Source of the DNA: CAG-390 sp003523225
GTDB lineage: Bacteria; Bacillota; Clostridia; Oscillospirales; CAG-272
Direction of reading: 5' to 3'
Assembly: GCA_902461815.1 (NCBI GenBank)
Contig: CABPZE010000007.1
Coordinates: 29,205-93,204, forward strand
Length of the DNA: 64,000 nucleotides
Every line of letters begins with the position of its first letter. The stretch's first letter is position 1. Position numbers and translations under genes: made by a program. The notes beneath the pieces were generated by a model, which worked only from the letters and a program-made list of their open reading frames with translations, had not been told where the DNA came from and made no database searches. Below, one piece after another: positions 32,895-42,755 of this stretch.

Positions 32895-33931
32895 TATTTC
32901 TGCTCCTTTCCCAAGGCTTTCATTACCTTGACAATGTTGAGAGCCTGCGGACATTTCATGACGCATCTGCCGCAGCCGACGCATGAGAAAACGCCCTCGT
33001 TATTTTCGGGATAGTAGACCAGCTTGTGCATGAATCTCTGCCGGAACCTTTCAACCTGTGTAAGTCTGGGCTGACCGGCGGACATGAGCGTGAACTCGGA
33101 ATACATGCAGGAGTCCCAGCAGCGGTATCTCTGAACGCCGTTTCCGGTGTCATAGTCGCGTATGTCGTAGCACTGGCAGGTGGGGCAGACAAACGTGCAG
33201 GTCCCGCAGCCAAGGCATGCCTCTGAAAGCTCCGCCCACTTCGGTGAGTTGAACAGCTCCATGGTTTTGCCTGCGCCAAAGCCCTCGGTGGTAAGGTCGT
33301 AAAGGGGAGTCTTTGAAAGGCTTTCGCGTATTGCGTCCTTTTCGGCGGACACGGCGGCAAGATCGCCCTCATCCGCGTCGGAAAGCATTCCGAGGGAAGC
33401 AAGCAGAGCCTCGCCCTTTTCGGTCTTTGCGTCAAGGTAAAGGGTGTCTGCGGCGAAGGTGCAGCTTACGTCTCCGCACGGCTCGGCGGCGTCAATACCG
33501 AAGGTGTGGCAGAAGCAGGAGGTCTCCGGCTCAGTACATGCAACGGTAACGACCGTGCCTTTTTCGCGGCGCGCCTTGTAATAGGCGTCGGTCGGATTTG
33601 AAAGGAACACTCTGTCAAGTATTCCGATGCTTGCGGCGTCGCAGGCGCGCACGCCGAAGATAACAAATTCGCTTCCGGTGTTGCTGTTGTCTACAACGTC
33701 TATCTTTTTGCCTCCTTCACGCAGCCTCATCGCGTAAAGGTTCTCGCTCTGCGGGAAGAAAAGATCCTTGGGGGATCTTACGGTGTTTACGGCGTCTGCG
33801 GCGTACCTGCAGCCCTCGCTCCAGAGGGTGTATGTCACGTCCTTTTCGCCGCGCACCGGGAGGTAAAGCTCTTTCTGCGCCGCTATCGCCGCAAAAAGGC
33901 TGTCAAGTTCGGAGGTTTTGATCTTTTTCAT
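32894..33931 (-). CDS. FlxB-like iron-sulfur subunit
   Basis: A 345-residue protein like the beta subunit of sulfhydrogenases, anaerobic sulfite reductase subunit A and FlxB. Residues 1-220 form the conserved N-terminal domain, with FVIFGVRACDAASI and ACTEPETSCFCHTFG. The C-terminal part has two [4Fe-4S] motifs, CLGCGTCTFVCPTCQC and CVGCGRCVMKCPQALN. It probably conducts electrons between FlxA and the rest of the complex. AAGGAGG precedes the start. The stop overlaps the FlxA-like start, indicating coupled translation and assembly. Confidence 0.85.
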   Translation of the reverse strand: MKKIKTSELDSLFAAIAAQKELYLPVRGEKDVTYTLWSEGCRYAADAVNTVRSPKDLFFPQSENLYAMRLREGGKKIDVVDNSNTGSEFVIFGVRACDAASIGILDRVFLSNPTDAYYKARREKGTVVTVACTEPETSCFCHTFGIDAAEPCGDVSCTFAADTLYLDAKTEKGEALLASLGMLSDADEGDLAAVSAEKDAIRESLSKTPLYDLTTEGFGAGKTMELFNSPKWAELSEACLGCGTCTFVCPTCQCYDIRDYDTGNGVQRYRCWDSCMYSEFTLMSAGQPRLTQVERFRQRFMHKLVYYPENNEGVFSCVGCGRCVMKCPQALNIVKVMKALGKEQK

Positions 33932-33944
33932 TTATTTTTCCTCC

Positions 33945-34919
33945 TTATTTCAGATTTGAACCCGGCTCGGCATCGCCCTCGGTGAAGGCGGTGAGAGGAC
34001 CGCGGGTCTCGGAATCGGCGCCAGCCTGGTATTCGCCGTAAAGCGCGTCGATATCCTTGATGAACTTGCGGTTCAATAGGTGCAGCGGAATATGCTGAGG
34101 GCATACTCTTGAGCATTCGCCGCAGTCGGTGCAGCGACCCGCCACATGGAAGGCGCGCACGATATGGAACATATTTTCCTCAAAGGTATCGGTGTTGGCT
34201 TTGGAGGCTATCCCGGACTTTTCATTGTCGAAAACGCACTTTTCGCAGGTGCACACGGGGCAGACATTGCGGCAGGCATTGCAGCGGATGCAGCGGGAAA
34301 GCTCTCCGCGCCAGAATGCAAATCTCTCGTCGGGAGTCATTGCCTCAAGCTTTTCCACCTCTGCCATTCGGGGCAGAGCGTCGGGATTGTTGCCCTCGTC
34401 GCAGATGATCTCGTCGGATATTACGTGTACGCGCTTTGCATCGCAAAGACATTTGTCGAGCTTTACCTCATCCTTTTTGACCGTGCTGTCACCGCGAAGG
34501 GTATGAACGGTCAGCTCATCTCCCTCGCCGTCCTCAACCGAGGTGATCCCGCGCAGTCCCATGCCGCGGAGCTTGTTTATATCCGCTTTGCCCGAGCAGC
34601 CGATACCCAGCACGTAAATCTTTTCGCGCAGAATGCGGTGCTCTTTGATGAGCATATTGATACCGTAGGTATCGCAGGGCTTTGCAAGGATGAGAGTAGT
34701 GCCTTCCTTTTTGCAGGCGGCGATAAGATATTTACAGAGGTTGGCTCCGCAGAATTCATCGTAAACGAATTTTTCGCTGAATTCCTCGGCGGTTTCAAAC
34801 ACGGCGGGGGTGCGCTCCCAGTCAAACTCGCCGCGGACCCAGCCCAGCACCTGCTGAGCCTTGCCCTCGGAGAGGAGTTCAAGCACCCGGGTCTTGATCA
34901 GTTCAGATTTTCCTTGCAT
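33945..34919 (-). CDS. FlxC-like iron-sulfur subunit
   Basis: A 324-residue protein. The first 215 residues resemble F420-dehydrogenase beta/FlxC-like domains, with GANLCKYLIAACKKEGTTLI and LGIGCSGKADINKL. The C-terminal third has two [4Fe-4S] motifs, CIRCNACRNVCPVCTC and CTDCGECSRVCPQHIP. Together with FlxB it likely links the NAD(P)H site to the MvhD/HdrA end. Its ATG lies 22 bases inside the end of the preceding gene, and GAGGG is upstream, so translation is coupled. Confidence 0.82.
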   Translation of the reverse strand: MQGKSELIKTRVLELLSEGKAQQVLGWVRGEFDWERTPAVFETAEEFSEKFVYDEFCGANLCKYLIAACKKEGTTLILAKPCDTYGINMLIKEHRILREKIYVLGIGCSGKADINKLRGMGLRGITSVEDGEGDELTVHTLRGDSTVKKDEVKLDKCLCDAKRVHVISDEIICDEGNNPDALPRMAEVEKLEAMTPDERFAFWRGELSRCIRCNACRNVCPVCTCEKCVFDNEKSGIASKANTDTFEENMFHIVRAFHVAGRCTDCGECSRVCPQHIPLHLLNRKFIKDIDALYGEYQAGADSETRGPLTAFTEGDAEPGSNLK

Positions 34920-35386
34920 CTCAGATCCCTCAACTTTTTATTTTCTCCCAGCTCGGTGACGGTTTTAACAAAATCATTCATAACTCCGGCAAATCTTACG
35001 CCCTCGGCGGCGGAGACCCACTCAACGCGGGTGCGCTCCTTTTCAATGCCGAGGTAGTCGAGCATCGAAAACAGCAGGGTCATTCTGCGGCGGGTATAGT
35101 AGTTGCCGGTGGAGTAGTGGCAGTCGCCGGGGTGACAGCCGCACAGTATAACGCCGTCGGCTCCGCGCTCAAATGCGCGCAGGATGAATATCGGGTTGAC
35201 CCGGCAGGAGCACGGAACGCGGATGATCTTTACATTCGCAGGATAGGAAAGACGGCTGGTTCCGGCAAGGTCGGCTCCCGCATAGGAGCACCAGTTGCAG
35301 CAGAACGCCACTATCGTGGGGACAAATCCGGTGCTTCCGTTTTCTGCCGTCACGGTGTTTTTTTCTTCGTTTGAGTTCAGCGACAT
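34898..35386 (-). CDS. MvhD/FlxD-type [2Fe-2S] adaptor
   Basis: A 162-residue member of the MvhD family, which hands electrons from a partner dehydrogenase to HdrA. Family segments are intact: AFCCNWCSYAGADLAGTSRL, FERGADGVILCGCHPGDCHY, and the Cys of VPCS. The last reads PCSCRVNP; most members I know have Gly where this has the second Cys. The start at 35386 lies ten bases inside the end of hdrA, with GGAGGTG before it. Gene order places it between HdrA and the Flx subunits, exactly as its role predicts. Confidence 0.9.
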   Translation of the reverse strand: MSLNSNEEKNTVTAENGSTGFVPTIVAFCCNWCSYAGADLAGTSRLSYPANVKIIRVPCSCRVNPIFILRAFERGADGVILCGCHPGDCHYSTGNYYTRRRMTLLFSMLDYLGIEKERTRVEWVSAAEGVRFAGVMNDFVKTVTELGENKKLRDLRCKENLN

Positions 35387-37362
35387 ATCGCATCCACCTC
35401 CGCAAGAATTTGTCTGCTTGAAAAGCCCTTAAGGTCCATGGCTCCGGACGGGCAGGTTACGGTGCAGGCGCCGCAGCCCTGGCAGACCGCCTCGTTGACC
35501 ACAGCCACACGGCGGTCAACTGTCTTCCCGGCGATGCGGAACTGCTTTGTCTCATATGTGATCGCGCCGTAGGGGCAGACATTCTGGCACATTGAGCAGC
35601 CGTTGCAGAGCATCTCGTCGGAATGAGCCACGCAGGGGTTGCCGGTCAGCTTATCCTTTGAAAGCAGGGCAATTACCTTAGACGCGGCGGCGGAAGCCTG
35701 CGCGACCGTTTCGGGAACGTCCTTGGGACCCTGACATACGCCGGAAAGGAATACTCCGGCGGTGGGGCTTTCGACCGGACGCAGCTTTGCGTGCGCCTCG
35801 GTGAAGAAATCGTTTGTATCCATACTGGCGGTCAGCATGGTGGCAATGCGGCGCGCGCCGGCAGAAGGCTCGATAGCCGCGGCAAGCACCACAAGGTCGG
35901 CGTCGATTATGACCTGGCGGTTTTCAATAAGGTCAGCGCCCTGGACCTCCAGCTTGTCGCCCTTGCGGGAGACCTTGCCCACGTTGCCCTTGATGTAATC
36001 CACGCCGTACTGCTCGACGGCGCGGCGGTAGAACTCGTCAAAGTTCTTGCCTGGGGTACGCACGTCGATATAGAAGACGTGCACGTCCGTGTCGGGATAC
36101 TTTTCACGTATCATCATCGCGTGCTTGGCGGTGTACATACAGCATATCTTCGAGCAGTAGGTCTTGCCCTTGGAGGCGTCGCATCTTGAACCGACACACT
36201 GGACAAAAACAATGGTCTTGGGATGCTTGCCGTCAGACGGACGCAGGAGTATTCCCTTTGTGGGACCCGCCGCGTTCATAAGTCTTTCAAGCTCCAGAGA
36301 GGTTATAACGTCCTTGTTTTCGGCATATCCCAGCTCGCCGTAGCGGGAGGGATCTATCATGTCAAAGCCGGTGGCGACCACGATCGCGCCGTACTGCTTT
36401 TCGATTATTTCGTCCTTCTGCTCAAAGTCGATAGCGCCCGCCGAACAGTTCATCTTGCAAAGGCCGCACTTGCCGGTCCTGAAGTGAATGCAGGCGGAGG
36501 TGTCAATCACCGGCACCTTCGGGATCGACTGAGCAAACGGCATATAGATAGCTCCGCGCGTGCAGAGGTTCATGTCAAATTCCGAGGGGGACTTGCGGGA
36601 GGGACATTTTTCGGTACATACGCCGCAGCCTGTGCACTTGTCGGCATCGACGTATCTTGCTCTCTTTTTGATCTTTACCGTGAAATTGCCCACAAAGCCC
36701 GAGACGGACTCCACCTCGCTGTATGTGTAAAGACCGATCTTTTCGTTCTGCGCCGCATCGACCATCTTCGGCGTAAGAATACACGCCGAGCAGTCAAGAG
36801 TTGGGAAGGTCTTGTCAAGCTGCGCCATGTGACCTCCGATAGTGGGCAGCTTTTCGACGATGTCGACCTCATATCCAGCGTCGGCAATGTCAAGTGCCGA
36901 CTGGATCCCGGCAATGCCGCCGCCGATGACAAGCGCGCGCTTGGTCACAGAGCTTTCGCCGGCAGTCAGGGGTGTGTTGAGCTGGATCTTGGCAACAGCG
37001 GTACGGGCAAGGATTATTGCCTTTTCGGTCGCCTCAGCCTTGTCCTTATGTATCCATGAGCAGTGCTCGCGGATATTTGCCACTTCTACCATGTAGGGGT
37101 TGAGCCCGGCTCTTGACGCGGTCTTGCGGAAGGTAGCCTCATGCATTCTCGGCGAGCAGGAGCAAATGACCACGCCGTCAAGGAAGTGATCCTTTATGGC
37201 ATTCACTATCAGCGACTGACCGCCCTCGGAACACATATACTGATAATCTGTTGCAAATACGACTCCCGGCTCGTTTTTCATAGCCTCTGCCACCGCGTGG
37301 ACGTCAACGGTCGCCGCGATATTGGAGCCGCACCAACAGACAAATACTCCGATTCTCTGCAT
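35377..37362 (-). CDS. hdrA: Heterodisulfide reductase subunit A (HdrA)
   Basis: A 661-residue HdrA, full length for the methanogen-type family. An N-terminal domain with CWCG and CSCSPRMHE is followed by the FAD-binding fold (VIGGGIAGIQSALDIADAGY, about 145-165) and GGHMAQLDKTFPTLDCSAC, a family signature. An inserted ferredoxin domain carries Cys at 243, 246, 249 and 253 plus a CIHFRTGKCGLCKMNC set near 291-306; the C-terminus has two [4Fe-4S] motifs, CNGCSMCQNVCPYG and CQGCGACTVTCPSG. In known complexes this FAD splits electron pairs between a low-potential acceptor (ferredoxin) and a high-potential one. Starts 12 bases after hdrC. Confidence 0.93.
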   Translation of the reverse strand: MQRIGVFVCWCGSNIAATVDVHAVAEAMKNEPGVVFATDYQYMCSEGGQSLIVNAIKDHFLDGVVICSCSPRMHEATFRKTASRAGLNPYMVEVANIREHCSWIHKDKAEATEKAIILARTAVAKIQLNTPLTAGESSVTKRALVIGGGIAGIQSALDIADAGYEVDIVEKLPTIGGHMAQLDKTFPTLDCSACILTPKMVDAAQNEKIGLYTYSEVESVSGFVGNFTVKIKKRARYVDADKCTGCGVCTEKCPSRKSPSEFDMNLCTRGAIYMPFAQSIPKVPVIDTSACIHFRTGKCGLCKMNCSAGAIDFEQKDEIIEKQYGAIVVATGFDMIDPSRYGELGYAENKDVITSLELERLMNAAGPTKGILLRPSDGKHPKTIVFVQCVGSRCDASKGKTYCSKICCMYTAKHAMMIREKYPDTDVHVFYIDVRTPGKNFDEFYRRAVEQYGVDYIKGNVGKVSRKGDKLEVQGADLIENRQVIIDADLVVLAAAIEPSAGARRIATMLTASMDTNDFFTEAHAKLRPVESPTAGVFLSGVCQGPKDVPETVAQASAAASKVIALLSKDKLTGNPCVAHSDEMLCNGCSMCQNVCPYGAITYETKQFRIAGKTVDRRVAVVNEAVCQGCGACTVTCPSGAMDLKGFSSRQILAEVDAICR

Positions 37363-37374
37363 ATCCTTTTCTCC

Positions 37375-37770
37375 TTAGCCCTTGTATTTTCTGAATGCGC
37401 TGACTATCGCCTGCTGAGGCAGCTCGGGATCAAGCAGCGCGGGAATGTCGTCGTCATGCAGATGATTCTGACCCTGACGGCGCACCATCAGCGTGCGCGC
37501 CGCTTCGACGAGCTTTGCCGGCTCAACGCCGCGCGGGCATCTCTCGACACAGGCAAAGCAGGTAAGGCATTTCCATACCGATTCGGAGGAAAACAGCTTG
37601 TCGATCTCGCCGTTTTCGACCATATACACAAATTGATGCGGATGATATTCCATCTCGCCGTAAGCGGGGCAGGTTGCGGAGCATTTGCCGCACTTCATGC
37701 ACTTACGGGTATTCACGCCGCTTATCTCCACGATCTTTGCGGCGGTCTCTTTTTCGTTGTTTATATTCAT
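37375..37770 (-). CDS. hdrC: Heterodisulfide reductase subunit C (HdrC)
   Basis: A 131-residue iron-sulfur protein with two [4Fe-4S] motifs, CMKCGKCSATCPAYG (about residue 23) and CLTCFACVERCPRG (about 70). HdrC wires HdrA to the catalytic HdrB. The start at 37770 is set by GAGG six bases before; the same frame is open upstream to 37878 but overlaps hdrB there. The stop is 12 bases before hdrA. Confidence 0.92.
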   Translation of the reverse strand: MNINNEKETAAKIVEISGVNTRKCMKCGKCSATCPAYGEMEYHPHQFVYMVENGEIDKLFSSESVWKCLTCFACVERCPRGVEPAKLVEAARTLMVRRQGQNHLHDDDIPALLDPELPQQAIVSAFRKYKG

Positions 37771-37778
37771 TTTCTGCC

Positions 37779-38567
37779 TCAGTTCTCCTCCGCCACGCCC
37801 AGCGCACGGGCAAGCAGCTCGGTGAAGTAATAAACGGGAAGCTCTCCGCCGCCGTTGACCTTGAGGTTGTACATACAAAGCGGGCAGGCGGTTATAAGAC
37901 TTTCTGCACCCTCTCCGGAAGCCGATGCGGTAACTATTCTGCTTCTCTTTCCGGCAAACGCGCGATCCTCAAGCGTAACATATCCGCCGCAGCACTCGTT
38001 GCGCTGTGCGTATTTCACCGGCTGAGCGCCGAGAGCCTTGATAAGTCCCTCGATAGCCTCCGGATTTTCCGGGTCGTCAAAGCCCAGCTCCTTGCCGGGA
38101 CGCAGCAGAAGGCAGCCGTAATACCCGCCTATCTTCTGACCCTTGAGGGGATTCACCACTTTCTTCGCCAGCTCGTCGTAGCCTATAATGTCCCGAAGTA
38201 CCTCTATGTAGTGATAGACCTTGACTTCTCCCTCATAGGGTATCTCGTTCTGCATATAGCGGTTGACCCTGTCGCGTATTTCGGGATCGTTCTTCATGTC
38301 CTCGTTCACGCGCTTTATCACGTTGTAGCAGGCAGAGCACACGGTGACAAGAGGAGTACCCGCATCTCTTGCCGCCATAAGCGCACGGACGGAGGCAAGT
38401 CTCGGGGCGATCGCGTCGGACGCTGTGGGATAGACTCCGCCGCAGCACTGCCAATCGGGAATTTCGACAAGCTCGATCCCCAGCGCTTTTGCCGAGCGGC
38501 GGGCAAATGCGTCAAGTTCTTTTGCCTTGGTGCGCAGGGTACAGCCGGGATAATAACTGAATACCAT
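37779..38567 (-). CDS. hdrB: Heterodisulfide reductase subunit B (HdrB)
   Basis: A 262-residue HdrB with both CCG domains complete: Cys 9, 41, 42, 77 and 80 in the first and 152, 192, 193, 228 and 231 in the second. In methanogens these hold two non-cubane [4Fe-4S] clusters that cleave CoM-S-S-CoB. A bacterium does not have that heterodisulfide, so the acceptor here is probably another disulfide, a protein thiol, or directly the fumarate reductase pair encoded downstream; I cannot tell which. AAAGGAA precedes the start. The gene lies 98 bases after fumC, with a hairpin between. Confidence 0.92.
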   Translation of the reverse strand: MVFSYYPGCTLRTKAKELDAFARRSAKALGIELVEIPDWQCCGGVYPTASDAIAPRLASVRALMAARDAGTPLVTVCSACYNVIKRVNEDMKNDPEIRDRVNRYMQNEIPYEGEVKVYHYIEVLRDIIGYDELAKKVVNPLKGQKIGGYYGCLLLRPGKELGFDDPENPEAIEGLIKALGAQPVKYAQRNECCGGYVTLEDRAFAGKRSRIVTASASGEGAESLITACPLCMYNLKVNGGGELPVYYFTELLARALGVAEEN

Positions 38568-38619
38568 TTTATATTGTTCCTTTCTGCGGATTTGGTAAAA
38601 TCATTATTTCAGCCATTTC

Positions 38620-38647
38620 GGGGATGCCGCCTGAGCGCAGCATCCCC
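38620..38647 (-). terminator. Intercistronic hairpin between fumC and hdrB
   Basis: An 8-bp stem, GGGGATGC (38620-38627) with GCATCCCC (38640-38647), 18 bases past the fumC stop. There is no T-tract and no promoter is visible before hdrB, so a partial terminator or RNA-processing/stability stem is more likely than a full stop. Confidence 0.5.
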
Positions 38648-38665
38648 TCATGATTCGATATATAA

Positions 38666-40042
<1,377 letters not shown>

Positions 40043-40165
40043 TTTTTCTTCTCCTTGACCTGCATAATTCATGAATTTTTGCTTCTGTGCAGCGTTTTTT
40101 ATGTGTTTTTTTCGATTCCGGAACAGCCGGAAAACGCCTTTGCACACATAGCGTATTATAAAATA

Positions 40166-40194
40166 ATTATATCACTTTGTTATAAATATGTCAA
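40166..40194 (-). promoter_or_regulatory. Consensus promoter of the fumC-hdr-flx-frd operon
   Basis: On the minus strand TTGACA, a 17-base spacer and TATAAT with an extended TGA before it. The predicted leader is about 115 bases, with a small CCGG-type stem. No operator is obvious. Confidence 0.88.
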
Positions 40195-40396
40195 TCCCTG
40201 CGCGGCAGTTTTCGACTGAAAAAGACTACAATATTCACTGTATCGCGCAGGCTCAAAACTGTGCAATTGTCCGAAAGACGTCAAAAAGCGTCCGGAATGC
40301 GGGCATAAAAGGCAAAATATGCGAAAAATGTCGACAACACATCCATAGTGCCCCGCCTCCTGCCGCTTTACCGACGGCAACGCATATCCGGGCAAT

Positions 40397-41377
40397 TCAG
40401 CAGACAATATTGTACTTTTCCACCATTCTTTGCGGCTTGTACGCCAGCTTTGACTGACGCAGCCCCGGCTCCCCGCAGTCCTCCTCACGGTTTATATACG
40501 CGGCACGTCCCTCAAACCGTGCGGCAAATTCGCGGAAGACCATCGGGTATGCGCCGGGGAAGCTGCGGTCTGCTTTTTCAATGTGAATATCAAGCATACC
40601 GGCAGTCACCTCGCCGAAGGTGAACGCCGCGACCTTCTCTCCGGCAAAAAGCAGTATACCCTCCTGCCCGTATGCGCTCCAGTTTGACAGCACCTCGTCG
40701 CACGCGGCGCGCTCGGCGCTGAACACCTCGTCCGTCTTCCCCTCCCCGGCAAGTCCGGCGTAGTAGCGGTCGAGAAACTCCCTCGCGGCGGGAATATTCT
40801 CATCACCTATATCCTCCACGTGCCAGTCGGGAAATGTGGATCTGAATTTATTTATATGATTTCGCTGCCCCGAAAGGTGCTTGCCTCCGAGGCTTATCAT
40901 TTTTCCGGCTTCATAAACATAGTCGTTCCAGTCGCGATCCTGCCAGACCTCCGCCTCCGGGAAAAGGCTGAGCAGCAAGGCTCTTTCCTCCCATGAAAGA
41001 CAGCAGAAGAAATGCGCACCGTATTCCGAAAGCCGATCCACCGCTTCTTTCACCTCATCGGCGTGCATAATACCGTCCGACTGCAGGTTCTCGTCACCGG
41101 GACAGTACACCTTTGGGCAGGCATAAGCATAAGAGTGAGCGTATGCGCGGGCGCGGGCGTCGGGAAAGGAATCCGGGTCAATATCCGGATCGACCGCATA
41201 GCGCAGCCAGAGCACTTCCCTGCCGCCTTGCTCCTCATATGCCAGCTCGCAGCCGTAATAGTCGCGCCACATGACGATATTACCCGGCGTCATATCACAA
41301 AGTCCGCCGCGATAGGAGGAAAGCACACGCGCAAGCATCGGAATATCCGAGATAAGGGGTTTTCTGAATTGAATCAT
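40397..41377 (-). CDS. DUF2156 (LPG synthase C-terminal-like) acyltransferase-fold protein
   Basis: A 326-residue cytoplasmic protein of the DUF2156 family, a double-GNAT fold related to the catalytic domain of MprF that moves lysine from tRNA to phosphatidylglycerol. The family end signature is visible in AAYINREEDCGEPGLRQSKL followed by YKPQRMVEKY, and SLGGKHLSGQRNHINKFRSTF in the middle is equally typical. There is no membrane flippase domain. Such stand-alone proteins may use aminoacyl-tRNA as donor, but the acceptor is unknown. The start at 41377 has an AGGT upstream. Separate from its neighbours. Confidence 0.8.
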   Translation of the reverse strand: MIQFRKPLISDIPMLARVLSSYRGGLCDMTPGNIVMWRDYYGCELAYEEQGGREVLWLRYAVDPDIDPDSFPDARARAYAHSYAYACPKVYCPGDENLQSDGIMHADEVKEAVDRLSEYGAHFFCCLSWEERALLLSLFPEAEVWQDRDWNDYVYEAGKMISLGGKHLSGQRNHINKFRSTFPDWHVEDIGDENIPAAREFLDRYYAGLAGEGKTDEVFSAERAACDEVLSNWSAYGQEGILLFAGEKVAAFTFGEVTAGMLDIHIEKADRSFPGAYPMVFREFAARFEGRAAYINREEDCGEPGLRQSKLAYKPQRMVEKYNIVC

Positions 41378-41438
41378 AAATTACCTGTTTTATATTCTGC
41401 GAAATTATCGCTTGTGATTTTTATGGTCATAACCAGTT

Positions 41439-41472
41439 TTGGGGCTGACGCATTTAAGTGCGTCAGCCCCAA
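41439..41472 (-). terminator. Terminator after rplA
   Basis: A 14-bp perfect stem, TTGGGGCTGACGCA with its complement, around a six-base loop, 57 bases past the rplA stop on the minus strand. It also shows that rplJ-rplL do not follow rplA here. Confidence 0.75.
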
Positions 41473-41528
41473 GCGACAAACCGACTTGCGGTATTTTATG
41501 CTGCCGCTGTTTCCGGTTCTGCAAATTA

Positions 41529-42224
41529 TCAGCCGAGCTTCGCCTGGTTGATCTTGATGCCGGGGCCCATCGTAGAGGCGATAACGCAGCTCTTGATGTA
41601 CTGACCCTTTGCAGAGGCAGGTTTTGCTTTTATGATAGCGCCGACAAGGGTGTCAAAGTTCTCGCGGAGCTTATCCTCGCCGAAGGACACCTTACCGATG
41701 GGGCAGTGGATGATGTTGGTCTTGTCAAGACGGTACTCGATCTTACCTGCCTTGGCTTCCTTGACCGCACGGGCAACGTCGGGGGTGACGGTGCCTGCCT
41801 TGGGGGAAGGCATAAGTCCCTTAGGACCGAGGACCTTACCAAGGCGTCCGATCATACCCATCATATCAGGGCTGGCGATAACAACGTCAAACTCGAACCA
41901 GCCTTCTTTGGTGATCTTGTCGATATATTCCTGATCGCCAACGTAATCCGCGCCGGCGTCAAGTGCTGCCTGAACCTTATCGCCCTTGGTGAATACCAGG
42001 GTGCGGACGGTCTTACCGGTACCGTTGGGAAGGACCACGGCGCCGCGGACCTGCTGGTCGGCATGACGGGAGTCAACGCCCAGACGGACATGGATCTCGA
42101 CTGTCTCATCAAATTTCGCCTTTGCGGTCTTGCATACAAGACCCATAGCCTCGGCGGGATCGTACTGCTTGCTCTTTTCGTACAGCTTTACGCTGTCGGA
42201 ATATTTCTTACCTTTTTTAGCCAT
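41529..42224 (-). CDS. rplA: 50S ribosomal protein L1
   Basis: L1, 231 residues, full length: MAKKGKKYSDSVKLYEKSK at the start and the rRNA-binding segment GRLGKVLGPKGLMPSPKAGT intact. GAGGAGGT precedes the ATG. Last gene of rpmG-secE-nusG-rplK-rplA. L1 often represses its own operon by binding the leader of rplK; no clear mimic of the 23S site was found by eye. Confidence 0.97.
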   Translation of the reverse strand: MAKKGKKYSDSVKLYEKSKQYDPAEAMGLVCKTAKAKFDETVEIHVRLGVDSRHADQQVRGAVVLPNGTGKTVRTLVFTKGDKVQAALDAGADYVGDQEYIDKITKEGWFEFDVVIASPDMMGMIGRLGKVLGPKGLMPSPKAGTVTPDVARAVKEAKAGKIEYRLDKTNIIHCPIGKVSFGEDKLRENFDTLVGAIIKAKPASAKGQYIKSCVIASTMGPGIKINQAKLG

Positions 42225-42245
42225 TGCTCTTTACCTCCTCGTCTC

Positions 42246-42671
42246 TCATTCCTCGACGGTGATACCCATTGAGCGGGCGGTACCGGCGATCATGCTCATT
42301 GCCGTCTCAACAGAAGCGGCGTTGAGGTCGGGCATCTTTGTCTCGGCTATCTTTCTTACCTGATCCTTGGTGAGCTTTGCCACCTTGGTCTTGTTGGGAG
42401 TAGCTGAGCCCTTCTCGATTCCGGCTGCCTTGAGGATCAGCACGGGTGCGGGAGGAGTTTTGGTGATAAAGGTGAAGGAACGGTCGGCATACACCGTAAT
42501 TACTACGGGGATGATAAGACCGATGTCGTTTTTGGTTCTCTCGTTGAACTCTTTAGTGAATACCGGGATGGCAACGCCGTACTGACCGAGAGCAGGTCCT
42601 ACGGGGGGCTGAGGAGTTGCCTTGCCGGCGGGAAGCTGAAGCTTTATATAGCCCAGAACTTTCTTTGCCAT
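42246..42671 (-). CDS. rplK: 50S ribosomal protein L11
   Basis: L11, 141 residues, typical length. KLQLPAGKATPQPPVGPALG and GTARSMGITVEE at the end are characteristic. TTGGAGG precedes the start. It forms the GTPase-associated centre with L10/L12 and is followed 21 bases later by rplA. Confidence 0.97.
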   Translation of the reverse strand: MAKKVLGYIKLQLPAGKATPQPPVGPALGQYGVAIPVFTKEFNERTKNDIGLIIPVVITVYADRSFTFITKTPPAPVLILKAAGIEKGSATPNKTKVAKLTKDQVRKIAETKMPDLNAASVETAMSMIAGTARSMGITVEE

Positions 42672-42755
42672 TTTAAATTACCTCCAAATGTGGTTAGTTG
42701 CGGAAGAAATTGATAGATTTTTTCTTCCTCCCACGCGACTCTTTCCGAGCCGCTG

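Noticed and set aside
34146..37059. Long plus-strand frames opposite flxC and hdrA
   Set aside because: They mirror iron-sulfur genes on the other strand; no family resemblance or start signals.
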